Source: Symsagittifera roscoffensis
Lineage: Eukaryota > Xenacoelomorpha > Acoela > Convolutidae
Assembly: GCF_963678635.1 (NCBI RefSeq)
Contig: NC_087066.1
Coordinates: 41,067,223-41,131,222 of the forward strand
Length of the DNA stretch: 64,000 nt
Direction: 5' to 3'
The position numbers were made by a program, and so were the translations under genes. Position 1 is the stretch's first letter. Every line of letters starts with the position of its first letter. Shown here piece after piece: positions 1 to 12,400 of the stretch. Below the pieces are notes generated by a model. The model ran no database searches and had not been told where the DNA came from. It saw nothing but the letters and a program-made list of their open reading frames with translations.

Positions 1-295
1 GTTTGGGGAACCAGCTACCAAACTTGCGTAATTGACCTCTTTTCCAGTTCCCCTTTTTGATTTTTTTTCTGCTATTCAATATATGAAAGTGTTTTATTTT
101 AAAATGACGGTTCATGTTATAAACTGCATTAAAACGTCTCAGCTTGAACAAGTGAACAAATCTTCATATCATTTCTTATATGCCGTGGAAGTATTTTTTG
201 AAGAGCTTCATCTTATATTTTTACGAGTAGCATGGGAAACTGGAAAAGATCCCGTTATTGTTTTTACCGAATGATTTTCTAAAAAATGTATTCAG
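1..295. other. Intron sequence upstream of first visible FMO exon
   Basis: AT-rich sequence with a pyrimidine-rich tract before the acceptor at 291-295. I see no further exon in it. Confidence 0.5.
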
Positions 296-473
296 GCAAA
301 CGAGTTCTGGTAGTGGGCTCTTCTTTCTCTGCCGAAGACATAGCCATGCACTGTCAGGCAGCAGGGGCCAAGTATGTGACCATATCGTACAGGAGTCAAG
401 CACAGCCCCTCGCCTACCCGGAGGGCATAGATGTCAGACCCATTCTGCAGCTGATAGACGGAAACACTATCAG
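296..473 (+). CDS. FMO-like exon with NADPH-binding motif
   Basis: The exon follows an acceptor ending ATTCAG and ends at AG|GTTAAA (phase 2). It encodes GKRVLVVGSSFSAEDIA followed by an alternating hydrophobic strand, then TISYRSQ. GxSxSAED is the FMO pyridine-nucleotide-binding loop. The first two bases complete a glycine codon begun in an exon outside the window. An in-frame ATG at 286 lies in the intron and is not a start. Reading past 473 runs into a repeat. Confidence 0.85.
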
Positions 474-3400
474 GTTAAAACAACGACCACCCCTCAAACC
501 AACCACCCAAGGGCGGATCTATGATTTCCTCGAGGAGGGGCGGATCTACGATTTCCTCGAGAAGGGGGCGGATTTTCTAAAAGTTTTCAAAATTTTTGCG
601 GACCCTTTTTTAGATCGACGAAATTGATTTAGTGAGCTCTCCCAAATCAGAATAAACACCCTATTTTGTCCAAACTATCTGAGCCGCGTGTGAGCAAATT
701 TCTGTAAAAACAGGACTAAAAAATATATTTTCAGGCGTTTTTTTGTTCCCAGCTCGAAATTAATACATGTTGGCGTCAAAATAATACTGAGAATGGGGCC
801 CTTAGTTGGGGGGTTCACATAATACCTGGGGGCGGGGGGGGGGGGGGCATTTGCCTCTTCGACCCCCTTCAACACTAAGTCCGCTACTACAACCACACCC
901 TCCTCTATGTCCACCCTTGAAATTATTGGTCACACGTCACAAATAATCAGTAAAAAACAAGTCCAGAATTTTTTTCTTTACTATAAGACCGAAAAAAAAC
1001 TTATGAAAAACGGGTATACAAGATGATAGCTGAGCTCAAATCGACTTTTGTTTTGCTCATTCCAGCTTCAAAGACGGCTCCAAGCAGGATTATGACGCAA
1101 TAATCTACTGCACTGGCTACCTGCACAAATTTCCATATATAGAAGAAAATCTGCAGCTGAAGACTCCAAACAGACTGGCTGTGCCTCTTTACAAACAGGT
1201 GGTGTTTCCGGACAACCCCCAGCTATTCTACATTGGCATGCAGAACCAGTTCTACACCCACCCCATGTTCTGGCTCCAAGGTCACTTATGTGCCAAAATC
1301 ATAAAAGGTGAAACGAGTTCAAATAAGTTTATCAAAAGAACAATAATTGTTCCCATTGCTGTGTAAGTAAAACATAACATTCTCACCACCGTTATCATTG
1401 CAACACAGTATTAAATAAACAAAAAAAACAATGATTTACCGGCACTTTATAATATTTTTGGAATATAAAAAGGAGCTAGCCATATATTAGGAAAAAAGGA
1501 AAAAGACAGTTGATTTTTTTATAGGTAGACTAAATCGAAGCCACAAAGTTCTGCTTTTTGATAAATTTTGGTCACAAAACAATAGCAAAAAAACACAAAC
1601 TAGCTTTTCTGAATCTTGAAAAAATTTATCGAAACATTTTCGGAATCCGAGTCCCGCCGAATGTTCTTCGTTATGTTGCCACGCTCGGTCGATCTTCGCT
1701 GATATTCATTTTCTGGGGCAACTGTGTAGGAATACAAAAATAAGCTTTTTTGTGAAGTAATCGGAACAACCTAGAATCAGCAATTGTGCATGTTGTTAAG
1801 TATGTTCTGTTAATCGTGCTAATTTTTCTCCATTTTTATTTCTGCTAATTTTACGCATTCAGTGGAGAGAACTGAAAGTTTGTTTCAAGTGTTACGTCAA
1901 ACATGTAAGCTAGATTTAGTGTACCAAATTTTTCGAGCCATTTTTTTTACTACAATTGATGCTTGAATTGCGAATTAAACAGCCCATCTCAAATAAGTAA
2001 ATTGAAAACTTTTCGACAACTCTTGATGATTGTTCATGGAACAATAGTACTTGCGACTTTCCGAACAAACGTGAAAAATGAAATGACAGATTATAAGTTT
2101 GTTCGGACAGTCGCAAGTATTCGTGTTCCATGAATATAGTCATCAACTGTTGTCGCAAACGTTGCCAAGTTTTTAGAGGGCTTTTTACTCCGCATTTCAA
2201 GCAAACGTGACAAAAACTTTAACCAGTTTTGACAATTCAGGAACATCGCTCACACTTTTTTCATTTTCCCCTCTTTGAAGGGTCTAGATTACTCTCGGCG
2301 CCTCCAATGATGAGCAACATGTTCAATTAGTTTGTATAAAACCAATGTACAGATCTAAAAAATAACATGCTTGATGAGACATAATATTTGAATTTGAACA
2401 TATAGCCGGGGCAAGTGGTCACAAGAAAGCAAATAGTTTCAGAGAATAAAATAACATTTTATACAACTGAAATATCAACATGAGAGTGATATAACTTTTG
2501 ATGGAAAAGCAAAAGTATCACTTGCAAACCAAAGTAATTGGACCCACAATCAATAGTTGAAGCATTTCATACCAAAGATCAAGTAATTTTCGGGCCCCTC
2601 CATTGATATTAATCATCTTTTCACGCCTTTTTGATGACGTGTCACGAAAAAAATGAGCCTCTAAATAGATGTCTCGCCAATATACTCTGAAGGCCTCTCT
2701 CGCAATCAGCACAACTTTTTTCAACCACTTCTGAAGTACTGGTTGAAAGGGGCGCACTTCAATTTTTTTTAAAAAAAGAGAAATGGATCATCTGAGAACA
2801 ATGGAAATTCCATGTAGACACAAACTCAGTCAAATCAATAATTAAATGACACCAAATTGTTGTTTTACGGAGATTTTTCTGTAATGGTTCCAGTAAAATC
2901 CGCAAGATTTGAGCGGTTTTTGGGCGGTTTTTTAAGAAAAACCGCTCAAAACCGTTCAAATTTTAGGCGGTTTTTGGGCGTTTTTTTTTCATAAAAACCG
3001 CTCAAACCGCTCATTATGAAGCAAGATTTTGAGCGCAATCGTCTAAAAAAACCGCTGAAACCGCTCAAATCTTTTTTCAAATTAGGTTTTTCAAATTATA
3101 AGCGACCCTGCACGATTTGTTCATCGATGTGGGGCTACAAACGACAGAGCTCATGCAGGGTTTTAGCTCCTTCGATGCTGGCTCAGTTTTTGTATATACG
3201 AGAGTCCGTTCACGGGCCTCCTTATGGCATGTTTGTTTATGAGAGGGGATATAATTACCTTTACATTCAATCTTTATTAGAAGACGAAGCTTGGGTATCT
3301 TAAGTTTTAGAATCTAACAAAATTAAGTGAAACATCTGGGCCATCAATTGATTTTTCTAATGACATTTTTTGAATTGTCGAGTGATAGTGTTGTAAAAAA

Positions 3401-6400
3401 GCTCACAAATTCAGAAAATTCAGAAAAAAAAATTTATTGGAATTACCAAAAATCCCAAGTCACCTGCTCTAGGGTTACGTTGCAAAAAGCAGAGAAGACA
3501 TAGAGTAGACACGTCATAAAGTAGACATGTCATAAAGTAGACAGATACTATATTAACCAATTAGAATTGAGAACAGGGAGCAAACAGGAAGGAAATAATT
3601 AACTTTTATTTATTGATTTCCTGTGTGGGCTTTCTGTTTGCAATTCTGATTGGTTAATACAGTATTTGCCAAATTTTTGGCCGGTATGAAAAAATGTCTA
3701 CTTCTTGACCGCAATACCTTGTTCTGCAATGTCAGCGGTATTAGGCGCTAACTAAAAAAACGAATGAGAACTTTCATATGACGTTTTTTTAGCATTGGCA
3801 AACTAAAATTGTTTTATCATAAGAACTGGTTTGTGATTTTCACAACTTTTTCTCACACTTTGAAAACAGATAAATTACCTAAGAAACAAGAACGCAAATG
3901 TTCCGGCTGCCTCGTAAGGTTTATGGAGCAGTAATAACATAAATATCCTTAAAAAATTAAATGTAATAAAAAAATGAATTTTTTTTATTTGAAGTTTTTT
4001 CTATGAAAATCATCCCCCCACGCGCCATATAAACTACAAAAAATAGATGTCGCTCCCTGTAATAAATTAATTATGGCAAATTAGCTTCTTTCAAACAATT
4101 TGGAACGATTTCTAAGAGTGATTAAATCTCCGCTTACGCGTTAATAGCGCGAAATATATCGCGCGTTAATTGTGAAAATCATCCCCCTACACGCCATATA
4201 AAGTAGAAAAAGATAAATTTCGCTCCTTGTTTCAAATCAATTATGGCAAATAAGCTTCTTTCAACGAATGTGGAACAATTTCAAAGACAGATTAAATCTC
4301 CGCTTACGCATTAATAGCGCGAAATTTATCGCGCGTTAATTGTCCCAAATTGGGGGGGGGGGGGAATATATTTTTAAATTTGAACTCAGGAAGTCGACAC
4401 CTTCATTGTGGTATAAAAAATTTTTGTCGAAAATCATTATTTTGATCGGCAAAAACTGACTGATTAAAAAAACCACACCGAGAATGAATATTCCGTTTTC
4501 CTCGAAATTTGGAACAATAAGCGACCCTGCACGATTTGTCCATCGATGTGGGGCTACAAACGACAGAGCTCATGCAGGGTTTTAGCTCCTTTGATGCTGG
4601 CTCAGTTTCTCTATATACGAGAGTCCGTTCACGGGCCTCCTTATGGCATGTTTGTTTATGAGAGGGGATATAATTACCTTTACATTCAATCTTTATTAGA
4701 AGACGAAGCTTGGGTATCTTAAGTTTTAGAATCTAACAAAATTAAGTGAAACATCTGGGCCATCAATTGATTTTCTAATGACATTTTTTTGAATTGTCGA
4801 GTGATAGTGTTGTAAAAAAGCTCACAAATTCAGAAAATTCAGAAAAAAAAATTTATTGGAATAACCAAAAATCCCAAGTCACCTGCTCTAGGGTTACGTT
4901 GCAAAAAGCAGAGAAGACATAGAGTAGACACGTCATAAAGTAGACATGTCATAAAGTAGACAGCTACTATATTAACCAATTAGAATTGAGAACAGGAAGC
5001 AAACAGGAAGGAAATAATTATTTTTTATTTATTGATTTCCTGTGTGGGCTTTCTGTTTGCAATTCTGATTGGTTAATACAGTATTTGCCAAATTTTTGGC
5101 CGGTATGAAAAAATGTCTACTTCTTGACCGCAATACCTTGTTCTGCAATGTCAGCGGTATTAGGCGCTAACTAAAAAAACGAATGAGAACTTTCATATGA
5201 CGTTTTTTTAGCATTGGCAAATTAAAATTGTTTTTATCATAAGAACTGGTTTGTGATTTTCACAACTTTTTTCTCACACTTTGAAAACAGATAAAGTACC
5301 TAAGAAACAAGAACGCAAATGTTCCGACTGCCTTGTAAGGTTTATGGAGCAGTAATAACATAAATATCTTTAAAAAATTAAATGTAATAAAAAAATGAAT
5401 TTTTTTTATTTGAAGTTTTTTCTATGAAAATCATCCCCCCACGCGCCATATAAACTACAAAAAATAGATGTCGCTCCCTGTAAGAAATTAATTATGGCAA
5501 ATTAGCTTCTTTCAACCAATTTGGAACCTTTTCTAAGACTGATTAAATCTCCGCTTACGCGTTAATAGCGCGAAATATATCGCGCGTTAATTGTGAAAAT
5601 CATCCCCCTACACGCCATATAAAGTACAAAAAGATAAATTTCGCTCCTTGTTTCAAATCAATTATGGCAAATAAGCTTCTTTCAACGAATGTGGAACAAT
5701 TTCAAAGACGGATTAAATCTCCGCTTACGCATTAATAGCGCGAAATTTATCGCGCGTTAATTGTCCCAAATTGGGGGGGGGGATATATTTTTAAATTTGA
5801 ACTCAGGAAGTCGACATCTTCATTGTGGTATAAAAATTTTTTGTCGAAAATCATTATTTTGATCGGCAAAAACTGACTGATTAAAAAAACCACACCGAGA
5901 ATGAATATTCCGTTTTCCTCGAAATTCGGAACAATAAGCGACCCTGCACGATTTGTCCATCGATGTGGGGCTACAAACGACAGAGCTTGTGCAGGGTTTT
6001 AGCTCCTTTGATGCTGGCTCAGTTTCTGTATTTACGAGAGTCCGTTCACGGGCCTCCTTATGGCATGTTTGTTTATGAGAGGGGATATAATTACCTTTAC
6101 ATTCAATCTTTATTAGAAGACGAAGCTTGGGTATCTTAAGTTTTAGAATCTAACAAAGTTAAGTGAAACATCTGGGCCATCAATTGATTTTTCTAATGAC
6201 ATTTTTTGAATTATCGAGTGATAGTGTTTTAAAAAGCTCACAAATTCAGAAAATTCAGAAAAAAAATTTATTGGAATAACCAAAAATTCCAAGTCACCTG
6301 CTCTAGGGTTACGTTGCAAAAAGCAGAGAAGACGTAGAGTAGACACGTCATAAAGTAGACATGTCATAAAGTAGACAGCTACTATATTAACCAATTAGAA

Positions 6401-9400
6401 TTGAGAACAGGAAGCAAACAGGAAGGAAATAATTAACTTTTATTTATTGATTTCCCGTGTGTGCTTTCTGTTTGCAATTCTGATTGGTTAAGACAGTATT
6501 TGCCAAATTTTTGGTCGGTATAAAAAAATGTCTACTTCTTGACCGCAATACCTTGTTCTGCAATGTAGGCGGTATTAGGCGCTAACTAAAAAAACGAATG
6601 AGAACTTTCATATGACGTTTTTTTTAGCATTGGCAAACTAAAATTGTTTTATCATAAGAACTGGTTTGTGATTTTCACAACTTTTTTCTCACACTTTGAA
6701 AACAGATAAATTACCTAAGAAACAAGACCGCAAATGTTCCGACTGCCTTTTAATGTTTATGGAGCAGTAATAACATAAATATCCTTAAAAATTTAAATGT
6801 AATAAAAAAATGAATTTTTTTTATTTGAAGTTTTTTCTATGAAAATCATCCACCCACGCGCCATATAAACTACAAAAAAAAGATGTCGCTCCCTGTAACA
6901 AACTAATTATGGCAAATAAGCTTCTTTCAAACAATTTGGAACGATTTCTAAGACTGATTAAATCTCCGCTTACGCGTTAATAGCGCGAAATATATCGCGC
7001 GTTAATTGTCCCAAATTGGCCAAAATGGCAATCTTTAAACCCCCATAACTTTACGAAAAAAGATCACAGGTGAAATATAGCTTCAAATTTAGGCTTAGGA
7101 CAACATTGCTTTTTGAATGATATTGTTGCAGCGCAAATATAAACGCAAATGTGCGAGAGTATAAAGGCATAAAATTGAACCAAAATGTAACATCCATAAG
7201 CACAGTTGGCCAAGCGGACTAAGGCAAAGTAACGTAACATAACAGTTGACGTAGGTTCGAGTCCCCCACCTGCGCATTTATTAATATACTAAAAAAGGGC
7301 GTTATATCCTATTTTAACTGTTTTGTTTTATTCTAATTTGTTTCAGCCTTGATTAAGGCTGACCGCTAAAAAAGAGCAATTTGTCTCAAGGACATTACCG
7401 ACCGGTTCTTGTGGCTAGCTTGCGCTAATTTGTCATTGAAGCGGAAAATTTGATGAATTTATTAACTCGTTATACAGCAAATTTTGGGATGAAATTATCA
7501 AGATTGTCGTTGAATTTTGTATTACCGAGGATGCGAATTCATTGTTGATTTTTCGGTTAAATTCATCCTACGGAGATTAGCGGGCACATTTTGGCGCCCC
7601 ACAAGGGACCGTTAGTGCACTGATTGTTTGATAACGACACGAGCTTCACCGAGGGGCACAAGGGACACGACAGCAGTCCTTATCAGCAGCCAGCTCAGTG
7701 CCTCCTATTAGCAGCCCTGCTGCCACCAGTAGCCCTGATGAATCAGCAGCCCTGGTGAACTTTTTGGACCGAATATTACTCCTGAGGGAATAGTTTCGAG
7801 TACTACTGCAGAACCTACAATCCGCAGCGTTTTTAAATGCAAAAGTGATTTCACCAATCGGCAGTGAGATCAATACAGAACCGAAGAGCTAGTTTTAACT
7901 GACCTCTATCGAGATTGCTACAGAGACGCCGACGCCAATCAGGACAGTTACTTCTGAAGATAGATCACAGTTGCAGAAAAACCTAAAACGTCTCCAACGG
8001 TATATTCACTACCACCCAAAACAGCCAGGAACAGTTAAAGTCATTAAAAAATATCGGAGGTTTAGGCAAATAACTCAGTTACTGTGGAAAGAGTTTCTGT
8101 TGACCGACTGGCCAGTGGACCGAAAGTGTGCTGCTAGCCGAAAGCTGACATAGACGTCTGAAAACAGGTATCCTGACTGTCAACTGCAGACTTTTTGTGT
8201 AAGTTAGAGTAATGGTTGCTGAACAATCCCTCTGCGACTGACCGAAGGCTTGACAACCCGAAACCGGTGACCGCCCAATCTCCAAAACTGTAAGACTCGA
8301 CAAACTTTTTAAGAAAAACTGTCAAATTGTGCTATAAAATTGATTTACGCTGTCATACATGATGAAATTTTTCCCGCAAGCTAGCCCCCGGTAATTTTTT
8401 CTCAACAGTCTAAATTTTTGGGCAGTTCTGTTGAACTGAAATAACTTACAATCGATACTTGGTCAACTTACTTGGCATTTTTTCCCGATACCAAACATTT
8501 TTGGATATTTGTGAACGGAATATTATTCCGTGAAATCGGATCATAGACAAAGGGTACTAGACTAGTTTTTTGGATTGGTTTATGACTCGAACCTGCTGAC
8601 CAAAATTTTCCGAAAAAATTGGGAAAAAAGTAAAAAACTTCCAAAAAATTGTCAAAACGTCCCCATAATTCTGCGAAACTGTGCTGTAACATGACACCAA
8701 CCTTATGATTAGTGGTCTGGTAGCAAAATATCAGGCAAATTAATTTGAGTTTTTTCATCCTCAGGTTTTTTCCGCGTGTGTTGTTGGAACTTAACCAATT
8801 TGCCTGATCCCCCACCCACCATTGGTGAAACTAAAAGCCAGTTCGCTTCAAGTAAATCTAAGCCGTTTCAGCCCATCAGATTATTGACTTCGTTGCGCGA
8901 CACTAATTTTAAGTGGTCAGGTACGGTGATATTAAGTGAGTTAAGTTGAATTCTTTCATCCTCAGGTTTACTCCGTGTGCGTTGTTGGAGTTCAACCGAC
9001 CTACTTAATTTCCCCTTGGTACTTTAGCGTAACGTAGCCGTCGCATAGGTCCCTTGAGTGTATGGTGTTCATTCTAGGAGCTAGTTCCTTGGATCACGCG
9101 CTCCGTATACTATCCGCACCGTCTCAAAAGGGCGTGAAAGAGACTTGTTTCTCAAAGCCCGGTTTAAGCTTTAACTTTAACGCCAGGGGCTCGCAGAAAA
9201 CTATCCAATACTATCTGCACCACTTTTTGTCGAATCGGAATGATCTAGTTATTTGGCACGACGCCATAAATAACTCCATTAGTAAGCACCGCAGTAACAA
9301 CAACCGTAGTTTGAGTACTGACCAACTTAAGAGCCTTCTTTTGAGATACAAGGAGAATATTACCGCTATTGTATACTGTCGGCGCAACGGTACGGATAAT

Positions 9401-12400
9401 ATAGAAAAGGAGTCGAAAAAGACAGGTATTCTCGTTCTTAACATAGTTGAGGATTTAATCTCAAAGCGAAAGGCCAAAGACCAAATACTTATCGAAAAGT
9501 ATAAAGAGCTGCACCAGCCCCCTTTCCTTGAGTTGAAGACTCTGTTGTTACTTAGACGATACAGTGCTGACCTAAATACACTGAAAGCTAAGAAGAAGCG
9601 GAACCGTTTGTCACCTAAAAATCGTAGAGCGATTCGCAACAGACTTAAAACATTAAAACTTCAGGTTACTCCCCTTTGTAAGTTATTGATGTATTAGAGT
9701 GTTTTGTGGATTTACTAGAGTGAAAATGAAGTATTTTCTGAGAGTCGTTTATTTCTGAAATTATTGAGCATGGAAGTTAAATTTCAGAAGAAAATTAAGA
9801 AGTTGTTTGAGAAACGTAGCAATCTCGAAAACGAACTTTATAAATGACATGAAATAATTTTAGAATACATAGAGAGTCAGAGTCGTTGCTCAAAAATTGA
9901 TACCTATATTGAAAAATGTAGGAACTGTATAGAACAAGCGGTCGAGATAAACAATGAGTTGATTGATATGGCTGCAAAAAGTGCCAATCCCGACGAATTG
10001 ATACCGGCACAGGATATGTGGCTTCATAAGTTGACTCAAAGCAACGATATAGTTTTACAGGAAGCTATCACATATAAAACAAGTTTTGAGGCAGTAACAG
10101 AGCCGGACAACATAGATAGCAGCTCAAAATTTTTTCATCATTCTGAAAAAAGTGAAAAACCCCAGTCGCATAAAACAGATATCCGCTCTAAGGTGTCACA
10201 CCGAAGCAGCCGACATCATCAATCGTGTTCTCAGAAATCTAGTCGTTATACCGCCGCTCCGTTGAAAACACTTTCTGAGAAAAAGCGCGACTAAATGATT
10301 TTAAAGAAACAACAAGAGGAACTTGAAAGGCAGGCAAAGGTATCATTAAGACTGAAAGAGCGGCAAAACACGATGAAACAATATGTCTTAGAACAACAAA
10401 GCAGTTTAGAGTTGGAAGGATTGGCTGAAGAACACAGGAAAAAACTGGCAGAAATTGAGTTGAAAGGGCTTGAGTTAGAAGATGAGTTGTCGGAATCAGC
10501 GAGAATGCTGAAGAAAGTGGTTTAACTCGAATCTCTCCACAACTAACAATAGACGAAAAGGACCGTACGCGTCACTGGGTCGAATCTGTCGACCACAATC
10601 AGCCTGATGCTGTTGTAGTTCCCAATCAAGAGCAGCACGTTCGTTCAACAGCTCCTGAGGCAACTTATCCTGCATCAACAAATTACTTGGTGTCATCAAG
10701 TTTTACAGCAGTGAATAACGGCCAGGCAGCTTCTAAGGATCCGGGATTGTATTACAGTAACCACATTCACGGACAACGCAATAATTTGTCGAATTTGGTC
10801 CGATCGCAGGTTTCCGTTAAGAATCCAGAGGGGTTACAGCAGGTCATTCAACCTGTTTCTAAAAATTTGCTTCAGCAAACTTTTCTGTCCACTCATCCGG
10901 TGCTAGGCAATCCAAACACAGTGTCAGTAGTCGCGGTAACTTCTGAAAACTATTTTGCTCCGACAACATCTGCAGAAGTTACTTTTGGTGTAGCACCGTT
11001 CGTTCCTGCATCAAAAACAACTAACCAGGTTTCTTTAAGTCATCAAACTACAGGATCAGTAATAGCTGGCTACTAAGCACCTGTAATCCCATCCCAACCA
11101 CATATGGGTGTTACCGTTGGTAGTTTTAACTTTTCAAGTGACCACTATAATCCTTATAGTAATTTGTGGAGACCAGCTGTTACTGCTCCTTTAATGTCAG
11201 CTCAACAACACTACGTTCTTTCGACAACTGTTTTTTTCGCAGCAACTCCGATTGTTCCTCCGAATAATTTTGTTCCTTATACAAGTGGAGGGACTGTGTT
11301 CTTTGCGCAGCCTGAAAATTCTTCACATGCTAACCAACCGTTCATTCCTGAGTGTTACGGTAATTCTTCGAGTTACGCACCGCCAACTCCCGGTAATTCA
11401 CCTGGTGCAGACGTCGAGCGTCCACTTTAGACACGAGAGTTGGTTAATATACTCATGCACAGCCGAAAAGATCATCTCCCTGAGTGGAAGCTGACCCAGT
11501 TCGATGGCAACCCACTTAATTGGCATGAGTGGTTTGGGCAGTTCATATCGACGGTCGACTCAGTGACGATGTAAAGCTTGCCTATCTGAAAACGCTCGTA
11601 GTGGGTAAAGCAAAATCCGCAATCGCTGAGTATAGCTATAGCGGAGTACTATATAAAGACGCATTAGCAACTCTTCAGAGAAAGTTCGGGCAGCCGCATG
11701 CTGTAGTAGGGGCTCATCTAGATAAATTGAGTAATTCTCCGCCGCTGAAAATGCATAACTCGGAAAATGTAATTGGATTTTCCTCTGCAATTTCTGGACT
11801 TGTTGCCGTATTCAAGTCTCTGTCTTTTAACGACGACCTGAAAAGTGTTAACTTACTGAATCAAGCTGTGAGTAAGCTTCCCCCAAACCTTAAAGAAGCA
11901 TGGTCAATGCAAACCGTAAGACGCCAGTGGCATCAACCAACTCTGCTAGATTTCAACGGATGGCTTAAAGAAAAAGCGGAGGGTCATGAGAGGCTAAAAA
12001 CAATTAATTCTAAGGTTAAGTCTGAAGAACCAGTGAAGCAAAAAGTAAGTACGAAAGTGTTTGCTAGTAATGCAAATGTAAGTAATAAGACTAAGGGAAA
12101 ACCAAAGTACCCTCCATGTTCTGTATGTAAAGGTCAACACGCTCTTTGGAATTGCGCCGTATTCAAAGAAAAAAACGCTACGCAACGAGCGAAACATGTA
12201 GCCGAACAAAAACTTTGCTTTGCGTGTTTACAGAGCAATCATAGTTTTCGTAATTGTAGCAAGGCCAGAAAGTGCCCCAAGCCAGATTGTGAAAGCACGC
12301 ACAACGTGTTTTTACATGGAGCGGAGAAAATTTTTCCTCCTAAGGATACTAAAAGTTCTCCGGCGTCAGGTAACGCAAACACTAAACATGTATCGAATAA

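Noticed and set aside
286-627. 113-codon ORF as a short intact gene
   Set aside because: Only 296-473 is FMO coding; the rest is intron and MITE sequence past a good splice donor.
3101-3310. Head of the 1.42-kb unit as a spliced-leader or snRNA gene
   Set aside because: No Sm site, splice donor or known snRNA motif was recognised; kept only as a finding to test.
9211-9639. 142-codon minus-strand ORF
   Set aside because: Antisense shadow of BEL1 ORF1, whose homologue in the PLE supports the plus frame.
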